Assembly (NCBI RefSeq): GCF_014650035.1 | Contig: NZ_BMUE01000005.1 | Coordinates: forward strand, 62,001-126,000 | Origin: Streptomyces lucensis JCM 4490 | GTDB taxonomy: Bacteria > Actinomycetota > Actinomycetes > Streptomycetales > Streptomycetaceae | DNA: 64,000 nucleotides | Direction: 5' to 3' | Shown: piece after piece, positions 24,324 through 32,477 of the stretch | How the letters are laid out: each line of letters opens with the position of its first letter | How positions within the stretch are numbered: the stretch's first letter is position 1 | Translations under genes and position numbers: made by a program | Notes under the pieces: generated by a model | The model's database searches: none | Told to the model about the DNA's origin: nothing | What the model saw: only the letters and a program-made list of their open reading frames with translations

Positions 24324-25712
24324 ATGAAGGCACATGACGGCCTGTACATCGACGGCGCCTGGCGCCCCGCCGGGAGCACGGACGAGATCGAGGTCGTGAA
24401 CCCGGCCGACGAGCAGGTCATCGCCCGGGTCCCGGCGGGCGGCGCACTGGACGTCGACTCCGCGGTTCGCGCCGCGCGCGCCGCGCTCCCCGCCTGGGCG
24501 GCCACCACCCCGGCCGAGCGCGCCGCGCGCCTCACCGCCCTGCGGGACGCCCTCGCCGCCCGCAAGGACGAGATCGCCGAGACGGTCACCGCCGAGCTGG
24601 GCTCCCCGCTCGCCTTCTCCCAGGCCGTGCACGCCGCCGTGCCGATCGCCGTCGCCGGCTCCTACGCCGAACTGGCCGCCACCCACCGCTTCGAGGAGAA
24701 GGTCGGCAACTCCACCGTCCTGCACGAGCCGATCGGTGTGGTCGGCGCGATCACCCCCTGGAACTACCCCCTCCACCAGATCGTCGCCAAGGTCGCCCCG
24801 GCCCTCGCCGCCGGCTGCACGGTCGTCCTCAAGCCGGCCGAGAACACCCCGCTCACCGCCCAGCTGTTCGCCGAGGCGGTGCACGAGGCGGGGGTGCCGG
24901 CGGGCGTGTTCAACCTGGTCACCGGCCTCGGCCCGGTCGCCGGCCAGGCGCTCGCCGAGCACCCGGGCGTGGACCTGGTCTCCTTCACCGGTTCCACGGC
25001 CGTCGGCAGGCAGATCGGCGCGGTGGCCGGTGCGGCCGTCAAGAAGGTGGCGCTGGAGCTGGGCGGCAAGTCCGCCAACGTCATCCTGCCGGGCGCCGAC
25101 CTGGCCAGGGCCGTGGGCGTCGGCGTCGCCAACGTGATGTCCAACTCCGGGCAGACGTGCAGCGCCTGGACGCGCATGCTGGTCCACCGCGACCAGTACG
25201 ACGAGGCCGTCGAGCTGGCCGCGGCCGCGGCGGAGAAGTACGGCGACCGGATCGGCCCGGTCGTCAGCGCGAAGCAGCAGGCCCGGGTGCGCGGCTACAT
25301 CGAGAAGGGCGTCGCCGAGGGCGCCCGTCTCGTCGCGGGCGGCCCCGAACGTCCCCGCGACAAGGGCTGGTTCGTCAGCCCGACGGTCTTCGCGGACGTC
25401 ACCCCGGAGATGACGATCGCCCAGGAGGAGATCTTCGGCCCCGTCCTCTCCCTCCTGCGCTACGAGGACGAGGAGGACGCCCTGCGCATCGCCAACGGCA
25501 CGGTGTACGGCCTCGCGGGCGCCGTCTGGGCCGGCGACGAGGCCGAGGCGGTGGCCTTCGCCCGCCGCATGGACACCGGCCAGGTCGACATCAACGGCGG
25601 CCGGTTCAATCCCCTGGCGCCCTTCGGCGGCTACAAGCAGTCCGGCGTCGGCCGGGAACTCGGCGCGCACGGACTCGCCGAGTACCTTCAGACCAAGTCC
25701 CTCCAGTTCTGA
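24324..25712 (+). CDS. NAD(P)-dependent aldehyde dehydrogenase
   Basis: The 462-residue enzyme oxidises an aldehyde to the acid. Motifs in order: TPWNYPLHQIVAKVAPALAA near residue 150, nucleotide-binding FTGSTAVGRQIG near 228, catalytic Glu in LELGGKSANVI near 250, catalytic Cys in NSGQTCSAWTRM near 284, and EEIFGPVLSLL near 380. Length is normal. GGGAGGAAGC precedes the ATG. The next gene, an alcohol dehydrogenase, begins 14 bases after the stop, so the pair can turn an alcohol into an acid. A TetR operator lies just upstream. The substrate is unknown; a branched, aromatic or acyl-derived aldehyde is plausible. Confidence 0.93.
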   Translation: MKAHDGLYIDGAWRPAGSTDEIEVVNPADEQVIARVPAGGALDVDSAVRAARAALPAWAATTPAERAARLTALRDALAARKDEIAETVTAELGSPLAFSQAVHAAVPIAVAGSYAELAATHRFEEKVGNSTVLHEPIGVVGAITPWNYPLHQIVAKVAPALAAGCTVVLKPAENTPLTAQLFAEAVHEAGVPAGVFNLVTGLGPVAGQALAEHPGVDLVSFTGSTAVGRQIGAVAGAAVKKVALELGGKSANVILPGADLARAVGVGVANVMSNSGQTCSAWTRMLVHRDQYDEAVELAAAAAEKYGDRIGPVVSAKQQARVRGYIEKGVAEGARLVAGGPERPRDKGWFVSPTVFADVTPEMTIAQEEIFGPVLSLLRYEDEEDALRIANGTVYGLAGAVWAGDEAEAVAFARRMDTGQVDINGGRFNPLAPFGGYKQSGVGRELGAHGLAEYLQTKSLQF

Positions 25713-25726
25713 GGAAGTCGAGACCC

Positions 25727-26809
25727 ATGGCCGTACGAGCCGCCGTCCTGCCCGCCATCGGCGCCCCCTTGGAGATCACCGGCATCGAGCTGCCCGACCC
25801 GGGCCCCGGGCAGGTCCGGGTCCGCCTCGCGGCCGCCGGCGTCTGCCACTCCGACCTGTCCCTGGCCAACGGCACCATGCGGGTCCCCGTCCCGGCCGTC
25901 CTCGGCCACGAGGGCGCCGGCACGGTCGTCGCCGTGGGGGAGGGCGTCACCCATGTCTCGCCCGGCGCGCCGGTCGTCCTCAACTGGGCGCCGTCCTGCG
26001 GTAGCTGCCACGCCTGCGCGCTCGGCGAGGTGTGGCTGTGCGCCAACGCCCTGAACGGCGCCGCCGACGTCCACGCCCGCACCACCGACGGCACCGAACT
26101 GCACCCGGGCCTCAACGTGGCCGCGTTCGCCGAGGAGACGGTCGTCTCCGCGGCCTGCGTGCTGCCCCTCCCGGAGGGCGTCCCGCTCACCGACGCCGCC
26201 CTGCTCGGCTGCGCCGTCCTCACCGGCTACGGAGCCGTCCACCACTCGGCCCGGGTGCGGGCCGGCGAGACGGTCGCCGTGTTCGGCGTCGGCGGAGTCG
26301 GCCTCGCCACCCTCCAGTCGGCCCGGATCGCGGGCGCGTCCCGCGTCATCGCCGTCGACGTCTCGCCCGCCAAGGAGGAACTCGCCCGCGCGGCCGGCGC
26401 CACCGACTACGTCATCGCCTCGGAGAACACCCCGCGCGAGATCCGTGCCCTCACCGGCAGGCAGGGCGTCGACGTCTCGATCGAGTGCGTGGGGCGCGCC
26501 GTCACCATCCGGGCGGCCTGGGACTCCACCCGCCGGGGCGGCCGTACGACGGTCGTCGGCATCGGCGGCAAGGAGGAACAGGTCACCTTCAACGCCCTGG
26601 AGATCTTCCACTGGGGCCGCACCCTGTCCGGCTGCGTCTACGGCGACTCCGACCCGGCCCGCGACCTGCCGGTGCTCGCCGGGCACGTGCGCGAGGGACG
26701 CCTGGACCTGTCCGCGCTGGTCACGGAGCGGATCGGACTGGAGGGCATCCCGGCCGCCTTCGAGAACATGCTCGCGGGCAAGGGCGGCCGGGCGCTGGTC
26801 GTCTTCTGA
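25727..26809 (+). CDS. Zinc-dependent alcohol dehydrogenase
   Basis: The 360-residue member of the medium-chain family has the catalytic zinc site AAGVCHSDLSLANG near residue 37 and GHEGAGTVVAVGEGV near 60. The structural zinc ligands SCGSCHACALGEVWLC (C-x2-C-x2-C-x7-C) lie near 89-103, and the Rossmann motif GVGGVGLATLQ near 190. The layout is that of benzyl-alcohol or NDMA-type alcohol dehydrogenases. GAGGAAG lies before the ATG. It forms an operon with the aldehyde dehydrogenase, and the shared TetR operator suggests induction by the substrate. Confidence 0.92.
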   Translation: MAVRAAVLPAIGAPLEITGIELPDPGPGQVRVRLAAAGVCHSDLSLANGTMRVPVPAVLGHEGAGTVVAVGEGVTHVSPGAPVVLNWAPSCGSCHACALGEVWLCANALNGAADVHARTTDGTELHPGLNVAAFAEETVVSAACVLPLPEGVPLTDAALLGCAVLTGYGAVHHSARVRAGETVAVFGVGGVGLATLQSARIAGASRVIAVDVSPAKEELARAAGATDYVIASENTPREIRALTGRQGVDVSIECVGRAVTIRAAWDSTRRGGRTTVVGIGGKEEQVTFNALEIFHWGRTLSGCVYGDSDPARDLPVLAGHVREGRLDLSALVTERIGLEGIPAAFENMLAGKGGRALVVF

Positions 26810-26825
26810 CGCCGGGACGCCCGTC

Positions 26826-27761
26826 TCAGGACACCTTCTCGGGCCGCGGCTCCCCGGCCGCGGCCCGGACCGTCCGGCCGCCGCGCGCCCGGGACCGCGA
26901 CACCGCCACGCCCGCCAGACACAGCACCCCGCCCACCAGCGTGAGCGCCCCCGGCACCTCGCCGAGCACCAGCCACGACATCGCCACCACCAGCGCGGGC
27001 ACGGCGTACGTCGTCGCGCCCATCCGGCTGGCGGTGGTGCGGGCGAGGGCGTACGCCCAGGTGGTGAAGGCGAGCGCGGTCGGGAATACGCCCAGGTACA
27101 CCATGTTCAGGGTGGCCGTCAGGGGCGCTTGGGCGGCCTCGTGCACCAGCTGCCCGGTGAACGGCAGACAGGCCACGGCACCCACCAGGCACCCGAAGGT
27201 CGTCACCTGCAACGCGCTCGCCCGGCCGAGGGCGGGCTTCTGCGCGACGACCCCGGCCGCGTACGCGACCGCCGCGAGCAGACACAGCGCCACTCCGAGC
27301 ACGGAGGATCCGCCCTCGCCGGACATCGACAGCCCCACCGTCACCGCGCCCGCGAACGACACGGCCATCCCCGCCAGCAGCCTGGGCGGCATCGGGTCCC
27401 CGAGCAGCCGGGCCCCGAGCAGGGCGATCAGCAGCGGGCCCACGTTCACGACGAGCGCCGCCGTGCCCGCGTCCACCTCCTGCTCGCCCCAGTTCAGGAC
27501 GACCATGTAGAACCCGAACCACAGCACCCCGGAGAGCAGGATGCCGCGCCAGGCGGACCTGGGCGGCAGCCCCTCCCGGCGTACGGCCCAGATGACCACC
27601 AGGGCCAGGGCGCCCGCCGCCAGACGCCCGAGGGCCAGCGCGCCGGGGGAGTACGCCTGCCCGGCACTCCGGATCGAGACGAAGGCGGAGGCCCACAACA
27701 GGACGCTCACGGCGGCGGCACCGGGGGCGAGTATGTGCGGGCGATTCCGAACAAGGCGCAT
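26826..27761 (-). CDS. EamA/DMT-family transporter
   Basis: The 311-residue protein has ten predicted membrane helices and two EamA halves: first half AAAVSVLLWASAFVSIRSAG to about residue 145, second half SVLGVALCLLAAVAYAAGVV to about 285. It is a probable metabolite exporter; the cargo cannot be told. AAGGAG lies 9 bases before ATG 27761. It is convergent with the alcohol dehydrogenase (16 bases apart) and lies downstream of an ArsR-type gene, from which it is separated by a block of repeats. Confidence 0.88.
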   Translation of the reverse strand: MRLVRNRPHILAPGAAAVSVLLWASAFVSIRSAGQAYSPGALALGRLAAGALALVVIWAVRREGLPPRSAWRGILLSGVLWFGFYMVVLNWGEQEVDAGTAALVVNVGPLLIALLGARLLGDPMPPRLLAGMAVSFAGAVTVGLSMSGEGGSSVLGVALCLLAAVAYAAGVVAQKPALGRASALQVTTFGCLVGAVACLPFTGQLVHEAAQAPLTATLNMVYLGVFPTALAFTTWAYALARTTASRMGATTYAVPALVVAMSWLVLGEVPGALTLVGGVLCLAGVAVSRSRARGGRTVRAAAGEPRPEKVS

Positions 27762-27827
27762 AGCGCATGCTCCTTACAGGCAAACAAAGACACGACAACC
27801 CAAGACGCCTGAGGGGGGGTGCCCCCA

Positions 27828-28137
27828 CACGACGAACGGCACTGCACCTCCCGAAGGGGCGCGGGGAACTGCGCGACCGGCCACGACGGCGCCGCACCCG
27901 ACGACCGACCGACAGGTCCCCCCGTCGGACGGCCCCGCACCCCCAAGGGGCGCGGGGAACTGCGCGACCGGCCACGACGGCGCCGCACCCGACGACCGAC
28001 CGACAGGTCCCCCCGGCGGACGGCCCGGCACGACGAACGGCACTGTGACTCCCGAAGGGGCGCGGGGAACTGCGCGACCGGCCACGACGGCGCCGCACCC
28101 GACGACCGACCGACAAGTCCCCCCGGCGGACGGCCCC
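27828..28137. repeat. Three copies of a Streptomyces interspersed repeat
   Basis: Three near-identical units begin with GGGGCGCGGGGAACTGCGCG at 27856, 27947 and 28057 and run about 75-80 bases each, ending in CCCCCCGGCGGACGGCCC-like sequence. Units 1 and 3 also share a 30-base leader beginning ACGACGAACGGCACTG; unit 2 lacks it. The core is a common noncoding repeat in streptomycetes as I remember. The block fills the gap between the ArsR and EamA genes. The frames through it are repeat artefacts. Confidence 0.9.
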
Positions 28138-28153
28138 GCCCAGCCGGCGCGGC

Positions 28154-28867
28154 TCAGCGCAACGCACTGGACGCAACCCCCAGCAGCGACGACAACGCCC
28201 GTTCCCCGGCCGGCGTCACCCGCACGGCCCGCTCCGAGCCGATGCGGACGCACCACCCCGCCTCCAGCGCGTGCCCGCACAACGCCGCCCCCGCCGCTCC
28301 GGCGAGATGAGGCCGCCGCTCGGTCCAGTCGAGGCAGGCCCGGGCCAGCGGACGCCGGCTCGAGAGGTCCAGTGCGATGCCCGCCGCGCCGAACCACTCC
28401 ACCCCGGCGTCCGTGAGCGCGAACCCCGTGTCCTGGCGCAGCAGCCCCCGGAGGGTCAGGGCGTCCGTGACGGCGATGCCCAGCCGCCCGGCGAGATGGT
28501 CGTAACAGGTACGGCCGCGTGCCATGGCGGACCCGGCGCTCGCCTCCCGCAGTGTCCGGGGCGGCTGCCGCACGGCCGCCGCGGGCACCCGCGCCGCGAG
28601 GTCCTCGACGAGCTGCGCGACGTGCGCGCCGGCCAGCCGGACGTAGCGGTGCCGGCCCTGCCGTTCCTCCGCGAGCAGTCCGCCCGCGACCAGCTTGCCC
28701 AGGTGCTCGCTCAGCGTCGACGCGGCGACCCCGGCATGCCGGGCCAGCTCACCGGCGGTCCAGGCCCGCCCGTCCAGCAGCGCCAGCAGACACGCGGCGC
28801 GGGTCTCGTCCGCGATGAGCGCGGCGAGCCCGGCCAGACCCGCCGCCCGGGAGTCCTTGGTGGTCAT
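28154..28867 (-). CDS. ArsR-family (winged helix) transcriptional regulator
   Basis: In this 237-residue regulator the ArsR-type winged helix occupies residues 10-85: LAALIADETRAACLLALLDG, AGELARHAGVAASTLSEHLG, LLAEERQGRHRYVRL. There is no metal-binding CxC motif. A C-terminal domain of about 140 residues (RTCYDHLAGRLGIAVTDALT, LDWTERRPHLAGAAGAALC, RVTPAGERAL) is found in larger non-metal members. Its two Cys-containing blocks could sense a small molecule, but this is open. ATG 28867 was chosen over an upstream start for its MTTKDSRAAGL onset. The EamA gene downstream is a possible target. Confidence 0.85.
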   Translation of the reverse strand: MTTKDSRAAGLAGLAALIADETRAACLLALLDGRAWTAGELARHAGVAASTLSEHLGKLVAGGLLAEERQGRHRYVRLAGAHVAQLVEDLAARVPAAAVRQPPRTLREASAGSAMARGRTCYDHLAGRLGIAVTDALTLRGLLRQDTGFALTDAGVEWFGAAGIALDLSSRRPLARACLDWTERRPHLAGAAGAALCGHALEAGWCVRIGSERAVRVTPAGERALSSLLGVASSALR

Positions 28868-28913
28868 GCGCCCAGCATGCGGCACCGGCACTTCGGCACC
28901 GGCCGAACTGTTC

Positions 28914-29555
28914 TCACGCGCCCGGTCCCACCTGCGCGTACTGCTGCGCCAGCCCGTCAAGCAGCGCCGTCAGCCCCGCCTCGAAGGCCCGCTCGTCGAT
29001 CTTCTCCTGCTGCTCGGCGAGCAGATGGGCCTGGCCGAGGTGGGGATAGTCGGCGGGGTCGTACGCGCTGGCGTCGTCCACGAAACCCCCGGCGAACGAA
29101 CCGAGCGCGGAGCCCATGATGAAGTACCGCATCAGCGCGCCGATGGAGGTCGCCTGCGCCGGCGGCCAGCCCGCGTCGACCATCGCGCCGTACACCGCGT
29201 CGGCCAGCCGGAGCGCGGCGGGGCGGCGCCCGGGCCCCCGGGCGAGGACGGGGACGATGTTCGGGTGGTCGCGCAGGGCGGCCCGGTAGGAGACGGCCCA
29301 GTCGTGCAGGGACGTCCGCCAGTCCCGGCCGTCGTCGAACATCGACAGGTCCACCAGCCCGCTCACGGAGTCCGCGACCGCCTCCAGGATCTCGTCCTTG
29401 GTGCGGAAGTGGTTGTAGAGCGAGGGCCCGCTCACCCCGAGTTCGGCGGCGAGCCGGCGGGTGGAGACGGCTGCCAGGCCCTCCCGGTCCACGAGCTCCC
29501 GGGCCGTCTCGACGATCCGGTCGGTGCTGAGCAGGGGCTTGCGCGGTCGGGCCAT
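28914..29555 (-). CDS. TetR-family regulator (AAACTA-site regulator)
   Basis: The 213-residue regulator has DNA-binding helices at residues 12-55: IVETARELVDREGLAAVST, RLAAELGVSGPSLYNHFRTK. The ligand domain resembles TetR_C (ALMRYFIMGSALGSFAGGF). MARPRK at 29555 is the likely start, though ATG 29564 is possible. It is divergent from an acyl-CoA dehydrogenase gene. The palindrome between them (29582-29600) is repeated almost unchanged ahead of the aldehyde/alcohol dehydrogenase operon 5 kb away, so this protein probably represses all three transcripts. The inducer could be an acyl-CoA. Confidence 0.9.
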   Translation of the reverse strand: MARPRKPLLSTDRIVETARELVDREGLAAVSTRRLAAELGVSGPSLYNHFRTKDEILEAVADSVSGLVDLSMFDDGRDWRTSLHDWAVSYRAALRDHPNIVPVLARGPGRRPAALRLADAVYGAMVDAGWPPAQATSIGALMRYFIMGSALGSFAGGFVDDASAYDPADYPHLGQAHLLAEQQEKIDERAFEAGLTALLDGLAQQYAQVGPGA

Positions 29556-29581
29556 GGCGCACATAGTAGGGCTGCGACTGG

Positions 29582-29600
29582 AAACTAGCACTGCTAATTT
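29582..29600. promoter_or_regulatory. TetR operator candidate between TetR and acyl-CoA dehydrogenase
   Basis: AAACTA-GCACTGC-TAATTT lies between the divergent starts, 27 bases from the TetR gene and 42 from the acyl-CoA dehydrogenase gene. It is the partner of the site at 24267-24285; the three differences lie in the spacer and one arm. Confidence 0.7.
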
Positions 29601-29641
29601 AAATGTACAGACTTCAAGATCGTTCGTAGTGAGGTGATCCC

Positions 29642-30796
29642 GTGGTGAACCTGGGGCTCAGCGAGGAGCAGGCGGCCGTACGGCAGCTCGCCCGCGAGTT
29701 CGTGAAGCGGGAGATCGCCCCCCATGTGATCGCCTGGGACCGCTCCGAGGAGGTCGACCGGGGCATCGTGAAGAAGCTCGGCGAGGTCGGCTTCCTCGGC
29801 CTGACCGTCGACGAGCGCTACGGCGGCTCGGGCGGGGACCACCTGTCGTACTGCCTGGTCACCGAGGAGCTGGGCCGTGGCGACTCCTCGGTGCGCGGGA
29901 TCGTCTCCGTCTCCCTGGGGCTGGTCGCCAAGACGATCGCCGCCTGGGGGAGCGAGGAGCACAAGCGCCGCTGGCTGCCGGGACTGACCGCGGGCGACTA
30001 CGTCGGCTGCTTCGGCCTCACCGAGCCGGGCACCGGCTCCGACGCGGGCAGCCTCACCACCCGCGCCGTCCGCGACGGCGACGACTACGTCATCAACGGG
30101 ACGAAGATGTTCATCACGAACGGGACCTGGGCGGACGTCGTCCTGCTCTTCGCCCGTTCCACCGACGCCCCCGGCCACAAGGGCGTCTCCGCTTTCCTCG
30201 TGCCCACCTCCAGCCCCGGTCTGACCCGCCGGACCGTCCACGGCAAGCTCGGCCTGCGCGGCCAGGCCACGGCCGAACTCGTCCTCCAGGACGTGCGCGT
30301 GCCGGCCTCCGCGCTGCTCGGCGAGGAGGGCAAGGGCTTCTCCGTGGCCATGTCCGCGCTCGCCAAGGGGCGCATGTCGGTGGCCGCGGGCTGCGTCGGC
30401 ATCGCCCAGGCCGCGCTGGACGCGGCCGTGCGGTACGCCGGTGAGCGTGAGCAGTTCGGCCGGCCGATCGCCCACCACCAGCTGGTGCAGGAGCTGATCA
30501 GCGACATCGCCGTGGACGTCGACGCGGCCAGGCTGCTGACCTGGCGGGTCGCCGACCTCGTCGACCGCGGGGAGCCCTTCGCCGTGGAGTCGTCCAAGGC
30601 CAAGCTGTTCGCCTCCGAGGCCGCCGTCCGCGCGGCCAACAATGCCCTGCAGGTGTTCGGCGGCTACGGCTACATCGACGAGTACCCGGCGGGCAAACTC
30701 CTGCGCGACGCCCGGGTGATGACCCTCTACGAGGGCACCAGCCAGATCCAGAAGCTGCTCATCGGGCGCTCCCTGACCGGCGTCTCGGCGTTCTGA
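29642..30796 (+). CDS. Acyl-CoA dehydrogenase
   Basis: The 384-residue FAD enzyme oxidises an acyl-CoA to the 2-enoyl form. Signatures: CFGLTEPGTGSDAGSL near residue 122, FITNGTWADVVLLFA near 155, YAGEREQFGRPIAHHQLVQ near 260, FGGYGYIDEYPAGKLLRDAR near 340, and the catalytic Glu in LYEGTSQIQ near 365. Length is standard for short/branched-chain types. GAGGTGATCCC precedes GTG 29642; GTG 29645 is an equally possible start. It is divergent from its probable TetR repressor. Chain length and branching preference are not readable. Confidence 0.93.
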   Translation: MVNLGLSEEQAAVRQLAREFVKREIAPHVIAWDRSEEVDRGIVKKLGEVGFLGLTVDERYGGSGGDHLSYCLVTEELGRGDSSVRGIVSVSLGLVAKTIAAWGSEEHKRRWLPGLTAGDYVGCFGLTEPGTGSDAGSLTTRAVRDGDDYVINGTKMFITNGTWADVVLLFARSTDAPGHKGVSAFLVPTSSPGLTRRTVHGKLGLRGQATAELVLQDVRVPASALLGEEGKGFSVAMSALAKGRMSVAAGCVGIAQAALDAAVRYAGEREQFGRPIAHHQLVQELISDIAVDVDAARLLTWRVADLVDRGEPFAVESSKAKLFASEAAVRAANNALQVFGGYGYIDEYPAGKLLRDARVMTLYEGTSQIQKLLIGRSLTGVSAF

Positions 30797-30856
30797 GTAG
30801 CACACCTGAGTACTTCGGCGGATGCGGCGCGGCCCGCGTCCGCCGAGGATCGTCGC

Positions 30857-31144
30857 ATGAGTGACACACCGGTCAAACAGCAGAGCACGGCCGCCTTCTA
30901 CGGACAGGCCGTCGCCTCCTTCTCGGTCGCCATGGCGGCCACCGCCATCGGCATCTTCCGGCTGGACGCCAACGCCTGGGTGCGGTCCTTCCTGGCCATC
31001 GCCGTCCTCTACCTCGTCACGTCCGCCTTCACGCTCGCCAAGGTGATCCGGGACCGCCAGGAGGCCGGGCAGATCGTCAGCCGCGTCGACCAGGCCCGGC
31101 TGGAGAAGCTGCTCGCCGAGCACGATCCCTTCGAGAAGGTCTGA
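30857..31144 (+). CDS. YiaA/YiaB-type two-helix membrane protein
   Basis: The 95-residue protein has two membrane helices (FYGQAVASFSVAMAATAIGI at 14-33 and WVRSFLAIAVLYLVTSAFTL at 41-60), then a charged cytoplasmic tail. The spacing and the FRLDANAW loop match the YiaAB two-helix domain. No function is known for the family. GAGGATC lies before the ATG. It stands 60 bases after the acyl-CoA dehydrogenase on the same strand and may be co-transcribed. Confidence 0.82.
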   Translation: MSDTPVKQQSTAAFYGQAVASFSVAMAATAIGIFRLDANAWVRSFLAIAVLYLVTSAFTLAKVIRDRQEAGQIVSRVDQARLEKLLAEHDPFEKV

Positions 31145-31183
31145 GCCGTTCCGCGAGTCCACGGGCAGCTCGGAGCAGCCGCT

Positions 31184-31199
31184 CTAAGCGGGCGCTCAC
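31184..31199. promoter_or_regulatory. CTAAGC operator candidate, TetR promoter
   Basis: CTAAGC-GGGC-GCTCAC is an imperfect version (four of six right-arm bases) of the perfect palindrome at 32397-32412. It sits 48 bases ahead of the TetR gene it probably autoregulates. Confidence 0.55.
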
Positions 31200-31246
31200 C
31201 GTCAGCGGTATGGTGGTGCCTCTGTCACCGAGAGGGGCCAACCAGG

Positions 31247-31870
31247 ATGAGCACGGCGGAGGAGACGACCGGCGGCGAAGTGGAGCCGTGGGAAGAGGTC
31301 ACCCCTGACGCGGCCCGGCGGCTGCTGGTCGCCGCCGTGGAGGCCTTCGCCGAGCGTGGCTACCACGCCACGACGACCCGCGACATCGCGAGCCGCGCCG
31401 GCATGAGCCCGGCCGCGCTCTACATCCACTACAAGACCAAGGAAGAGCTGCTCCACCGGATCAGCCGGATCGGCCACGACAAGGCCCTCGACATCCTGCG
31501 CACGGCGGCCGGCCGCGAGGGCAGCGCCAAGGAGCGGCTGGCTGACGCCGTCAGTTCCTTCGTCCGCTGGCACGCCGGGCGGCGCACCACCGCACGGGTC
31601 GTGCAGTACGAGCTCGACGCCCTCGGTCCCGAGGCCCGCGCCGAGATCGTCGCGCTGCGCCGCCAGGTGGACGCCGAGGTGCGCGGCATCGTCGAGGACG
31701 GCGTGGCCGCGGGCGAGTTCGACGTGGCGGACGTCCAGGGCACCACCCTCGCGGTGCTGTCGCTGTGCATCGACGTGGCCCGCTGGTTCACCGTGAACGG
31801 CCCGCGCACCCCCGAGCAGGTCGGCGAGCTCTACGCCGACCTGGTGCTCCGGATGGTGGGGGCGCGCTAG
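31247..31870 (+). CDS. TetR-family regulator (CTAAGC-site regulator)
   Basis: The 207-residue regulator has its DNA-binding helices at residues 22-68: RLLVAAVEAFAERGYHATTT, IASRAGMSPAALYIHYKTKE. The ligand domain (ARVVQYELDALGPEARAEIV) has the look of KstR2/fatty-acid TetR proteins. It is convergent with the MaoC dehydratase gene, whose promoter holds the perfect copy of the palindrome found at this gene's own promoter. This makes the two genes one small regulon. ATG 31247 follows a weak AGG. Confidence 0.88.
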   Translation: MSTAEETTGGEVEPWEEVTPDAARRLLVAAVEAFAERGYHATTTRDIASRAGMSPAALYIHYKTKEELLHRISRIGHDKALDILRTAAGREGSAKERLADAVSSFVRWHAGRRTTARVVQYELDALGPEARAEIVALRRQVDAEVRGIVEDGVAAGEFDVADVQGTTLAVLSLCIDVARWFTVNGPRTPEQVGELYADLVLRMVGAR

Positions 31871-31879
31871 CGCGCCCCC
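31858..31879. terminator. Perfect hairpin overlapping the TetR stop codon
   Basis: GGGGGCGCGC-TA-GCGCGCCCCC is a perfect 10-bp inverted repeat with a 2-base centre; the TAG stop of the TetR gene lies in it. It is the shared end of the convergent TetR and MaoC genes. Confidence 0.7.
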
Positions 31880-31910
31880 GGGCGGAGCGGTCCCCGGCGG
31901 GACCGGGCGC

Positions 31911-32372
31911 TCACAGGTAGTACCGGGCCACCGACTCCGCCACGCACACCGGCTTGTCGCCGCCCTCGCGCTCCACGGTGAAGGCGACCGCCACCTGGAC
32001 ACCGCCGGTGACGTCCTCGACGCCGGTGATCCTCGCCGTCGCGCGCAGCCGGGAGCCCACCGGGACGGGGGCGGGGAAGCGGACCTTGTTCGTGCCGTAG
32101 TTGACGCCCATCTTCACGCCCTCGACCCGGATCAGCTGCGGGCCGAACAGCGGGAGCAGGGACAGCGTGAGGTAACCGTGCGCGATGGTCGTCCGGAACG
32201 GCCCCTCGGCGGCCTTCTCAGGGTCCACGTGGATCCACTGGTGGTCCCCGGTGGCCTCCGCGAACAGGTCGATCCGCTTCTGGTCGACCTCCAGCCAGTC
32301 GGTGTGGCCCAGCTGCTCGCCCACCGCCGCCCTCAGCTCGTCGGGGGAGGTGAAGATCCTCGGTTCTGCCAT
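31911..32372 (-). CDS. MaoC-family (hot-dog) enoyl-CoA hydratase/dehydratase
   Basis: The 153-residue single hot-dog protein carries the R-hydratase active site FAEATGDHQWIHVDPEKAA near residue 37, with Asp and His in the right order. FRTTIAHGYLTLSLLPLF and NYGTNKVRFPAPVPVGSRLR follow. It would add water to trans-2-enoyl-CoA, giving the R-3-hydroxy form. GAGAGG lies ahead of ATG 32372. A perfect CTAAGC palindrome sits 25 bases upstream, tying it to the TetR regulator at 31247-31870. It fits with the acyl-CoA genes of this region. Confidence 0.92.
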   Translation of the reverse strand: MAEPRIFTSPDELRAAVGEQLGHTDWLEVDQKRIDLFAEATGDHQWIHVDPEKAAEGPFRTTIAHGYLTLSLLPLFGPQLIRVEGVKMGVNYGTNKVRFPAPVPVGSRLRATARITGVEDVTGGVQVAVAFTVEREGGDKPVCVAESVARYYL

Positions 32373-32396
32373 GTTCCCGGCCTCTCGCTCGCATCT

Positions 32397-32412
32397 CTAA
32401 GCGACTGCTTAG
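32397..32412. promoter_or_regulatory. CTAAGC operator candidate, MaoC/soxR gap
   Basis: CTAAGC-GACT-GCTTAG is a perfect 6-bp inverted repeat in the 105-bp gap between the divergent MaoC and soxR genes, nearer to MaoC. It is the better copy of the site at 31184-31199. Confidence 0.65.
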
Positions 32413-32477
32413 CATGGTCGGCCGCCGGGCCGATGTCAACGGACGGCGGGGCCGTTCGGGTGGGTAATCTCTGAGGA

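Noticed and set aside
27541..28416. Frames rich in Pro/Arg/Thr through the repeat block
   Set aside because: They only translate the 90-110 base noncoding repeats and have no ribosome site or family likeness.
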